Assembly: GCA_003389215.1 (NCBI GenBank)
Contig: QQVP01000007.1
Location: forward strand, 1-64,000
Source of the DNA: Planctomycetota bacterium
GTDB lineage: Bacteria > Planctomycetota > Planctomycetia > Pirellulales > UBA7805
DNA: 64,000 bases
Reading direction: 5' to 3'
The notes below the pieces were generated by a model. The model was given only the letters and a program-made list of their open reading frames with translations, was not told the DNA's origin and did not search any database. The translations under genes and the position numbers were made by a program. Positions 1 to 6,906 of this stretch are shown in pieces. Each line of letters begins with the position of its first letter. The stretch's first letter is position 1.

Positions 1-2
1 TG

Positions 3-485
3 TGGGCGACGAGCCACTACGGTGCCCACAAGGCGGCAATCGAGAAGTTCGTGCACAGTTATGGCCTGGGTGCCGGCTATCCGATCTGTGCGTTGCGGCC
101 GACCGGCATCTACGGTCTGGCCCATCCCGCGACGGCGAGCAAGTGGTTCGACCTGGTTGCGCAGGTCGCCCGGGGCGAGACGGTCGAGTGTCGTCGGGGC
201 GGGAAAGAGGTGCATGTGGACGACGTCGCGCGGGCGGTCGAGATTCTGTTGTCTGCCGACGGCATCGCCGGCGAGGCGTACAGCTGCTACGATCGCTACG
301 TCTCGGAGCACGAGGTGGCCACGATCGCGAAGCGTCTCTCGGGTAGCGATGCGGAGATTCTCGGCGCGGCAACCTCACCGAAGCACCAGATCGAGACGGC
401 CAAGATTCGCGCGCTGGGGATGGAGTTCGGCGGCGTCGAGCGATTGGAGGCGACGATCGCCGAGTTGTTGGCCGCCTGCGACTGA
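3..485 (+). CDS. NAD-dependent epimerase/dehydratase family protein, C-terminal part (5' end outside window)
   Basis: The reading frame is open from the first bases of the window and ends at a TGA, so only the last 160 residues are seen. The visible part begins with ATSHYGAHKAAIEKFV, which contains the Tyr-x-x-x-Lys catalytic pair of extended short-chain dehydrogenases (YGAHK), followed by RPTGIYG, the usual post-catalytic strand of sugar-nucleotide epimerases. VHVDDVARAVEILL matches the substrate-side segment of the same family. The Rossmann NAD-binding half lies upstream of the window. The substrate cannot be told from this portion. The next gene starts about 105 bp downstream on the same strand. 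Confidence 0.85.
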   Translation, partial: WATSHYGAHKAAIEKFVHSYGLGAGYPICALRPTGIYGLAHPATASKWFDLVAQVARGETVECRRGGKEVHVDDVARAVEILLSADGIAGEAYSCYDRYVSEHEVATIAKRLSGSDAEILGAATSPKHQIETAKIRALGMEFGGVERLEATIAELLAACD

Positions 486-591
486 ATTGCCGCGCGGGTA
501 GGCGGCCCGAGCGTGCCGACGCCGATCCCAAGCCAGACCACGATCGATGAGATTGACATCAGCGGACCAAACGACAGCCAAGGGACAGAAC

Positions 592-1254
592 ATGACGGAC
601 GTGCGCGCGGTGATCTTCGACGTCGATGGAGTGCTGATCGATTCGTACAACGCCCATTTCGAGAGTTGGCAGCGATTGGCGGCGGAGAACGGGCTGACGA
701 TGTCCGAGGCGGAGTTTGCCCGCGACTTTGGCCGCACCAGTCGTGAAATCATCGCTGACCTGTGGCCGTCGGCGGCCGAGAGCGAAGCGCGGGTGGCGGA
801 GATGGACGATCGCAAGGAAGCCCTTTACCGCGAGATCATCGAAGCGGACTTTCCCGCGATGGCGGGTGCTGTCGAGTTGATCGACGCGCTCGACGCGGCC
901 GGTTTCTTGCTGGGCGTTGGTTCGTCGGGGCCGCCGGAAAATGTCGCATTGACGCTCGCTCGTTTGAATCGTCAGGACCGTTTTGGGAGCGTCGTGACGG
1001 GTGCGGACGTCACGGCGGGGAAGCCGAACCCCGAGGTGTTTCTGACCGCCGCGGGCAGGCTGGGGGTTTCACCGGCGTGCTGTGCGGTGATCGAAGACGC
1101 CGCGGCGGGCATCACCGCGGCCAACGCCGCCGGGATGCAGAGCATTGGCTTGGTGAGTCGCGGACGTCGTCGCGAGGCACTCTCGGCCGCACACCGAATT
1201 GTCGATCGCCTCGATGAACTCTCCGCGGCGTCGATCGCGGAGTTGATTGGATGA
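592..1254 (+). CDS. HAD-superfamily phosphatase (beta-phosphoglucomutase/phosphoglycolate phosphatase-like)
   Basis: A 220-residue HAD hydrolase of the PgmB/Gph type with a four-helix cap between motif I and motif II. Motif I is FDVDGVLID (nucleophile Asp10, general acid Asp12), motif II is GVGSSGPP, motif III Lys lies in GKPNPEVF, and motif IV is VIEDAAAGI. Such enzymes remove or transfer phosphate on small sugar phosphates; the substrate is unknown. The ATG at 592 was chosen because MTDVRAVIFD puts motif I near the N-terminus, as usual, and a weak Shine-Dalgarno-like aaggga precedes it; the frame is open further upstream. The next gene begins 67 bp downstream. Confidence 0.85.
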   Translation: MTDVRAVIFDVDGVLIDSYNAHFESWQRLAAENGLTMSEAEFARDFGRTSREIIADLWPSAAESEARVAEMDDRKEALYREIIEADFPAMAGAVELIDALDAAGFLLGVGSSGPPENVALTLARLNRQDRFGSVVTGADVTAGKPNPEVFLTAAGRLGVSPACCAVIEDAAAGITAANAAGMQSIGLVSRGRRREALSAAHRIVDRLDELSAASIAELIG

Positions 1255-1321
1255 GCGGGGGCGATCGATCTGGTCGGACGGGCCGACAGCCTTCGTGTCC
1301 TTGAAACTCTGGGTGACCGTC

Positions 1322-2725
1322 ATGCAACTTCATTTCTGGGGAGCCGCCGGCACGGTCACCGGCTCGATGCATGTCGTCGAAGTCGGCGGGTATCGCGTGA
1401 TGCTCGACTGCGGGCTCTACCAGGGTCGTCGCAAGAAGGCGTTTCAGATCAATCGCGAGTTGCCGTTCGAGGCCGCCACGATCGACGCGGTCATTCTCTC
1501 GCACGCGCACATCGACCACAGTGGCAATCTGCCGTCGCTGGTGCGCTCCGGCTTTACAGGTCCTATCTTCTGCACCTCGGCGACGCGCGACTTGGCGGCG
1601 CGAATGCTGCTCGATTCGGCCAAGATTCAGGCGTACGACTTGAAGTACGTCAACCGACATCGCCAGCGGGTGGGCAAGAGGCCTTTCGAGCCGCTCTACA
1701 CGACCCACGACGTGCACGAGACGGTCAGTCAGTTCGTGCCGATCGATTATCAGCACGGGTTCGAGCCGGTCGCCAATGTGCGGTGCGAGTTTTACGATGC
1801 CGGGCACATGCTCGGTTCGGCCGGCGTGGCGGTCGACGTGCGGAAGAACGGCAGCCGACGGCGTCTGGTCTTCAGCGGCGATATCGGCAACACCGGCACG
1901 CCGATCCTGCGCGAGCCACGGTCGATCGAGGGCGCCGACCTGGTGATTATGGAGAGCACCTACGGCGACAAGGTTCACGAGTCGAGCCGGCGCACGAAGG
2001 AGATGCTCAAGGAGTCGATTGCCCAATGCGAGGCCAGCGGCGGCAAGCTGATCATTCCCGCCTTTTCCGTCGGCCGAACACAAGAGATTGTCTATCGTCT
2101 GAACGAATTGTTCGAGGCGGGCGAGCTGCCGCCGATTCCGATTTTCGTCGACAGTCCCCTGGCGGTCGACGTGACCGACATCTATCGCGTGCATCCTGAG
2201 TGCTTCGATGCCGAAACGGTCGACGCCCTGGAGGACGACGACGACAACGATCCCTTCGGATTCCACCGACTCCGCTACTGCCGTTCGGTCAAGGAGTCGA
2301 AGGCCCTGAACAAGAGCACCGAGGCGGCGGTCATCATCAGTGCCTCGGGCATGTGCGAGGGGGGCCGCATCCTGCATCACCTCCGCAACCATCTCGACGA
2401 GCCGACGACCCAGGTTCTCTTTGCCGGCTACCAGGCCCCGAACACGCTAGGACGCAAGTTGCTCGACGGCGTCAATCCGGTGCCGATCTACGGACAGAAG
2501 ATCGAGGTCCGCGCCCAGATCGGCAAGATCGAGGGCTGCAGCGCGCACGCGGATCGGCCTGGCCTGTTGCACTGGATGGGCGAGACGCAGCGTCGCGGTA
2601 GCGTCGAGCAGGTGTTCCTCGTGCATGGCGAGGCCGAGCCGGCCCAAGCGCTCGCCGAAGGGCTCGTCGAGCAGAACGTGCCCCAGGTCGCGATTCCCCA
2701 GCGCGGCGAGAGTTTCGACGTGTAG
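1322..2725 (+). CDS. Beta-CASP family metallo-beta-lactamase RNA nuclease
   Basis: A 467-residue protein with a metallo-beta-lactamase core followed by a beta-CASP insert and an RMMBL-type C-terminus. The zinc motif HAHIDH is at residues 61-66, with further ligands expected in DAGHMLGSA and SGDIGN. Beta-CASP signatures are PAFSVGRTQEIVY, SASGMCEGGRI and GCSAHADRPGLL, and the protein ends with a VHGE motif. The family processes RNA 3' ends or acts as an endonuclease (YsxB/CPSF73-like). The ATG at 1322 gives MQLHFWGAAGTVTGS, the typical family N-terminus; the frame is open upstream without similarity. It follows the HAD gene closely and may be cotranscribed. Confidence 0.9.
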   Translation: MQLHFWGAAGTVTGSMHVVEVGGYRVMLDCGLYQGRRKKAFQINRELPFEAATIDAVILSHAHIDHSGNLPSLVRSGFTGPIFCTSATRDLAARMLLDSAKIQAYDLKYVNRHRQRVGKRPFEPLYTTHDVHETVSQFVPIDYQHGFEPVANVRCEFYDAGHMLGSAGVAVDVRKNGSRRRLVFSGDIGNTGTPILREPRSIEGADLVIMESTYGDKVHESSRRTKEMLKESIAQCEASGGKLIIPAFSVGRTQEIVYRLNELFEAGELPPIPIFVDSPLAVDVTDIYRVHPECFDAETVDALEDDDDNDPFGFHRLRYCRSVKESKALNKSTEAAVIISASGMCEGGRILHHLRNHLDEPTTQVLFAGYQAPNTLGRKLLDGVNPVPIYGQKIEVRAQIGKIEGCSAHADRPGLLHWMGETQRRGSVEQVFLVHGEAEPAQALAEGLVEQNVPQVAIPQRGESFDV

Positions 2726-2975
2726 CCGGGGAACGGCGCACGCGAACTTTACGGGCGAGCCACCAGCGCCATCCTCTCGACGACCTCCGTGAAGCAAACC
2801 GGACTTGCCGCGTCGCCGCGATGGCCCGTGCTGGCGGCAAAAATGATTGTGGTGGCCGCAGATCACGGATATGCTGAAGGCTGGATGTTGTTTGCCCCGT
2901 ATCCATGTTGTTTGCCCCGTATCCCTTGCCCTGAGTCCCTCCACCCTTGAGCCCACACTCTCTCGAGCCCACTCC

Positions 2976-4676
2976 ATGATCGACACGCTACGGACGCTTC
3001 ATCTCGCCGCTCGCCTGCCGCTCGTCATCTTTCTGCTTGCCGCCTTCTGCTTGGCCGCGCCTCGGGCGAGGGCCGTTACCATCACTTGGGTCACCGTCGG
3101 CGATGCCGGGAACGCCGCCGACGTGGCGACGATCTCGGGCAACAACTTTGGCAGCGTCGCCTACGAGTATCAGATCGGCAAGTACAACGTTACCAACTCC
3201 GAGTACGTCGAGTTTCTCAACGCCAAGGCCACGGTGGGCGATTCTCTGGGGCTGTTCAACCCCGATATGGAGGCGACCACATGGGGCGGAATCGTACGCA
3301 CGGGGAGCGGTACCGTGGGCGATCCGTGGTCGTACTCGGTGAAGCCGACGGCCGTCGGTCAGGGACCGGGCGGCTCCGACTATGGCTATGAGAACAAGCC
3401 GGTCGTGTACGTTTCCTGGTTCGACTCGATTCGCTTTGCCAACTGGATGGAGAACGGCCAGGGAAGCGGCGACACGGAGACCGGCAGCTACACGCTGACC
3501 GGCGGCACGCCTGTACCGACGAACGCGAATTCGATCGCGCGAGACCCGGGCGGAGAAATCTTCATCAACAGTGTCGACGAGTGGTATAAGGCGGCCTTCT
3601 ACGATCCCAACAAACCCGGCGGCGCAGGCTACTGGGACTATCCCACCGGAACCGATACCCCGCCCGACAACAATCTGCCCTCGGCCGATTCGGGAAATTC
3701 GGCGAACTTTGGCGGAGCCGGCTCGCCCAGCCGCTGGCCCTATCCGTTCACGGACGTCGGGGCGTACGTGCTTTCGGAGAGTCCGTACGGCACCGCCGAT
3801 CAGGGAGGACTGGTTTACGAATGGAACGAGGGATTGGTGGGCACCTCGTTTCGCCGGATATGGGGCGGCGGTTGGAATGAGGCCAGCTCAATCCACCAGA
3901 AGTCGGACGACGACACGCACTACCACACCGGCGACCGCGAGGCGGCAAATCTGGGCTTCCGCCTGGCCAGCCTGCCTACCTTTGGCGGACCCACTTGTGT
4001 CATTGGCGATGCCGACTGCGATGGCGACGTCGACATTGCGGGCGACATTCTGCCAGCCTTTACGAACTTCACGGGTCCCGGATCGTTCGGCAAGGTCCGC
4101 GCCGACGGGGACGTGCACGGCGACGGCTCGGGCGCGACGTCGAATCTCGATCCGCACGACGGCGACGTCGACGTCAGCGACTTGCTCACCATGTTCGGCG
4201 CCTTTACCGGTCCGCTGGACGAAGGCGAAGGCGGTCTCGGTGGCCCGGCCGCCGCGGGCGACCCCAACATCCCCGATCTGATTTACGACGCGACGACCGG
4301 CGAAGTTGTCCTCGATTCCGATGGAAGCTCGATCATCGGTTACTCGTTGCAGAATGCCACCAACAGCTTCCTGCCGGGGGCACACACGCCGATTCTGGCG
4401 GGCGTGACCACGGCCCTCACTTCGCAGATCGAAGAAGCGGCCCTGGCCCCCGGCTCGGGTTCGATCGGACTTGTGTTTCCGACCGGGCTGGATCTGGCCG
4501 GCCTCAGTGCGCTGTTGACGGTAAACCAGGTCAGCCGTTCGCTGGGCGCCCCGCTGGTGCCCTTCGACCTGGTCGTCGTCGGTGGCGCGACCGTGCCCGA
4601 GCCGGCGACGCTGTTGCTGGCGATTCTGGGGTGGTCGTTGCTGCTGGCGTCCCGTCGGCGTCGGGTAATCTGCTGA
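2976..4676 (+). CDS. Secreted SUMF1/FGE-like domain protein with dockerin-like repeats and PEP-CTERM anchor
   Basis: 566 residues. Residues 1-30 form a signal peptide (hydrophobic core LPLVIFLLAAFCLAAP, then ARA). A formylglycine-generating-enzyme/sulfatase-modifying-factor fold follows, seen as EYQIGKYNVTNSEYVEFLN, VSWFDSIRFANWM, INSVDEWYKAAFYDP, EWNEG and the ending LGFRLAS. Next come two dockerin type I-like calcium loops (DADCDGDVDIAGD and DGDVDVSDLL), then a module of about 125 residues shared with three other proteins here (PNIPDLIYDATTGEV to PFDLVVVGG), then VPEPATLLLAILGW and an RRRR tail, the PEP-CTERM sorting signal. It is expected to be exported and anchored. True FGE catalysis is not implied: no active-site cysteine pair is evident. 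The 3' end is identical to that of the convergent gene at 5060-6481. Confidence 0.85.
   Translation: MIDTLRTLHLAARLPLVIFLLAAFCLAAPRARAVTITWVTVGDAGNAADVATISGNNFGSVAYEYQIGKYNVTNSEYVEFLNAKATVGDSLGLFNPDMEATTWGGIVRTGSGTVGDPWSYSVKPTAVGQGPGGSDYGYENKPVVYVSWFDSIRFANWMENGQGSGDTETGSYTLTGGTPVPTNANSIARDPGGEIFINSVDEWYKAAFYDPNKPGGAGYWDYPTGTDTPPDNNLPSADSGNSANFGGAGSPSRWPYPFTDVGAYVLSESPYGTADQGGLVYEWNEGLVGTSFRRIWGGGWNEASSIHQKSDDDTHYHTGDREAANLGFRLASLPTFGGPTCVIGDADCDGDVDIAGDILPAFTNFTGPGSFGKVRADGDVHGDGSGATSNLDPHDGDVDVSDLLTMFGAFTGPLDEGEGGLGGPAAAGDPNIPDLIYDATTGEVVLDSDGSSIIGYSLQNATNSFLPGAHTPILAGVTTALTSQIEEAALAPGSGSIGLVFPTGLDLAGLSALLTVNQVSRSLGAPLVPFDLVVVGGATVPEPATLLLAILGWSLLLASRRRRVIC
4206..4588. repeat. Left arm of 383-bp identical inverted repeat
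   Basis: This stretch inside the gene at 2976-4676 reads, as its reverse complement, the same as 5157-5539. By eye the two arms show no mismatch and no length difference, with sharp divergence on both sides. It encodes the end of the second dockerin-like segment and the shared C-terminal module. Confidence 0.9.
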
Positions 4677-5059
4677 GGTCCCAGACCTTGGCCGAACCGT
4701 CGCCGGCCGCGCTGGCCAGTCGTCGCCCAGGAGGCTCCGCAGACGAGACGTGAGACATTCGTACCATGTGCCGGGGCAGACGCATGGGTGGACGTCTCAG
4801 CGGTCCGCGATCACGAGCTTGGCACTGCGTAACGGAGCCGAGTGTGGTGGGAGCAAGCGGCTTCAGCGAAGCCGCGCTTGTTGAAGGCGAGCCGCGTGTC
4901 TAGAGCGCTTGTCATTTCCCTGTCGCGTCTCGGCGGGCAACGACCGTGTTTGACGTTGTCGAGGGTGCATCGACGAATCTCCTGGATTCGCCTGCTTCGG
5001 TCTCCTTGTCCAACTTGCCTTGCGGGCGCCGCAGACGCTACCTCAAGCTGAAAAACGCT
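4677..5059. other. Intergenic region between convergent PEP-CTERM genes
   Basis: No credible gene is seen. The right half (from 4900) is the foldback element described separately. The left half shows no clear terminator, promoter or reading frame with protein-like composition. Confidence 0.6.
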
Positions 5060-5063
5060 CTAG
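4900..5063. repeat. Foldback/MITE-like repeat element, copy A (164 bp)
   Basis: The element is bounded by ctagagcg and cgctctag, and 12 of the first 14 bases pair as a terminal inverted repeat. Nested inside are a second arm pair (gtcgcgtctcggcg against cgccgcagacgctac), an arm pair around gtttgac/gtccaac, and a central hairpin cgaatc-tcctg-gattcg. A second copy lies inverted at 45464-45625. Reading frames are not conserved between copies, so it is judged noncoding. Its right end overlaps the TAG stop codon of the gene on the minus strand (5060-5062). Confidence 0.75.
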
Positions 5064-6481
5064 CGGGCCCTGCGGCGAAGTCGTCGCCGCGACAGGGCGA
5101 CCAGGCCGACGACTCCCAGAGCCGCCAGCAACAGCGTTGTCGGCTCGGGTACCGGAGCGCCACCGACGACGACCAGGTCGAAGGGCACCAGCGGGGCGCC
5201 CAGCGAACGGCTGACCTGGTTTACCGTCAACAGCGCACTGAGGCCGGCCAGATCCAGCCCGGTCGGAAACACAAGTCCGATCGAACCCGAGCCGGGGGCC
5301 AGGGCCGCTTCTTCGATCTGCGAAGTGAGGGCCGTGGTCACGCCCGCCAGAATCGGCGTGTGTGCCCCCGGCAGGAAGCTGTTGGTGGCATTCTGCAACG
5401 AGTAACCGATGATCGAGCTTCCATCGGAATCGAGGACAACTTCGCCGGTCGTCGCGTCGTAAATCAGATCGGGGATGTTGGGGTCGCCCGCGGCGGCCGG
5501 GCCACCGAGACCGCCTTCGCCTTCGTCCAGCGGACCGGTGAAGTTCGAGAACGCGAGCAACGCGTCGGTCACATCGACGTCATCGTCGAAGTCGACGTCT
5601 CCGTCGACCAGCCGCATGCCGAAGGTGGGTCCTGAAACTGAATTCGGTCCCGTAAAGTTGGAAAACAGCGGCAGGATATCCCCGCCGATGTCGACGTCGT
5701 CGTCTTTGTCGATATCGCCTTGCATACGGGCCCCGTAGATCGCCCGAATGCCTGCGATGTCGTCGGCCGCCAGCACCCGCCTTGATCCGGTGTAGAAGGG
5801 ATCCATGACCGTGCCACTTCCCTGGGCGACATGATCGAGGCCCAAGGCGTGACCGAGTTCGTGCAGCGCGATGGTGAAGAAGTCGTAGTCCTGCACCACG
5901 GCGTCGTCGAGCGGATCGTCGATCCAGACCTCGTCGAGATCGAAGTGGATGTCACCCGCGATCGAGCCACCCGCGCCGTACATCGCCTCGGTACCCGGCT
6001 GGAAGGCCTGGGCCAGCTTGTTGGCCGTCCCGTCGAACGAGATTGCACCCACGCGAATGTCGCCGACGTGACCACCCACGGCGTCGAGGGCACCGAAGTT
6101 GGCCCCCGAGTCCGCCACTTGACCAAGGTTGTCGATGCGGGCCGGTTCGGTCCACACCTCGAAGGCCGCGTCGAAGATGGCATACTCCAGGCCATCGACG
6201 GCGGGCGTAATCAGAAATTCGATGTCGGTCGTCGGCCCGGTGAAGTTGGCGAACGGAGGATCGCCGAACAGACCCGACGCTCCGGCACTCCAGCTGGCGG
6301 CACCGGGAGCTTCCGGACCGTTGGGGGGCGTGCCCACGAAAATGCTCCCCGAGTTGAGGCCGGGTTCCCATTTGGCGTTATTGAAGAACTCGAATCCTTG
6401 CGCGGCCGGGCTCGCCAGCAGACAAAGAGCCATGCCGATCGTGAGCAGCGTGACGGTTCGAAGATGCCTCTTCTGGATCAT
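5060..6481 (-). CDS. Secreted matrixin-like zinc metalloprotease with dockerin-like repeats and PEP-CTERM anchor
   Basis: 473 residues. The N-terminus MIQKRHLRTVTLLTIGMALC is a signal peptide. The zinc-binding motif ALHELGHALGLDH (HExxHxxGxxH) followed by a Met-turn-like VMDPF identifies a metzincin of the matrixin type. Then come dockerin-like loops (DIDKDDDVDIGGD, DVDFDDDVDVTDA), the shared C-terminal module, and the sorting signal VPEPTTLLLAALG with a basic tail. The ATG at 6481 was chosen over upstream in-frame starts because a GAAGGA ribosome-binding site lies about 10 bases before it and it opens the signal peptide. The TAG stop lies in the terminal repeat of the foldback element. The gene is convergent with the FGE-like gene. 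Confidence 0.85.
   Translation of the reverse strand: MIQKRHLRTVTLLTIGMALCLLASPAAQGFEFFNNAKWEPGLNSGSIFVGTPPNGPEAPGAASWSAGASGLFGDPPFANFTGPTTDIEFLITPAVDGLEYAIFDAAFEVWTEPARIDNLGQVADSGANFGALDAVGGHVGDIRVGAISFDGTANKLAQAFQPGTEAMYGAGGSIAGDIHFDLDEVWIDDPLDDAVVQDYDFFTIALHELGHALGLDHVAQGSGTVMDPFYTGSRRVLAADDIAGIRAIYGARMQGDIDKDDDVDIGGDILPLFSNFTGPNSVSGPTFGMRLVDGDVDFDDDVDVTDALLAFSNFTGPLDEGEGGLGGPAAAGDPNIPDLIYDATTGEVVLDSDGSSIIGYSLQNATNSFLPGAHTPILAGVTTALTSQIEEAALAPGSGSIGLVFPTGLDLAGLSALLTVNQVSRSLGAPLVPFDLVVVGGAPVPEPTTLLLAALGVVGLVALSRRRLRRRAR
5157..5539. repeat. Right arm of 383-bp identical inverted repeat
   Basis: Reverse complement of 4206-4588 with no difference found by eye. Downstream of the tract the two genes diverge at once (different PEP-CTERM helices); upstream the dockerin-like segments also differ. 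This points to recent duplication or gene conversion of the module alone. Confidence 0.9.
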
Positions 6482-6906
6482 GTTCAATTGGTCCTTCGGC
6501 CCAGGGCCGAGCGATGGGTGCTTCCCTCGTTGTTCAAGTTCCCTGGGCGGAAGCCGCTTCGCGATCAATGCGAATCATGGCGAGATGGCACGCACGGACG
6601 AGCGGATCTTCGCGGGGTGGCTCACGACGTGCGGTCTTCACGGGTCAACCTGGGACTTTCCGCAGGCACTCCCTCGCAACTGGTGAAACTCGATGCCCCC
6701 CAAAAAACGACTGGCTTCCAGTGCTCGATCCTAATCGCAAGTGCCCCAAAAATCAAGGATTTGACCCAGCTAGTGAGGGGTCATGACGGCGGTGTATTCA
6801 CAGCATAGAGCGACCAGAAGAGGCCGCCTATAATGAGTCGCACACAGAGATCGTCCTCCGCTTGCGAGAATCCTCGGAGCCGTCCCGGAAGGGACGAAAC
6901 GTCGCC
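6482..6906. other. Intergenic region between divergent genes
   Basis: No gene is seen in these roughly 420 bp. It should hold the promoter of the metalloprotease gene (minus strand), which I could not identify, and a perfect -10 hexamer for the plus-strand gene, listed separately. Confidence 0.5.
6806..6834 (+). promoter_or_regulatory. Candidate sigma70-type promoter of the DUF1553 gene
   Basis: A perfect TATAAT lies at 6829-6834 with a poor -35 (tagagc, 6806-6811) at 17-bp spacing. A transcript would start near 6841, about 65 bases before the proposed start codon at 6907. Only the -10 is convincing. Confidence 0.45.

Noticed and set aside
1112-2392. 426-residue open frame antisense to the beta-CASP nuclease gene
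   Set aside because: The plus-strand frame carries all catalytic motifs; the antisense frame has none.
4842-5051. Small open frame in the foldback element, copy A
   Set aside because: The other copy does not keep the reading frame; conserved pairing rather than protein sequence explains the similarity.
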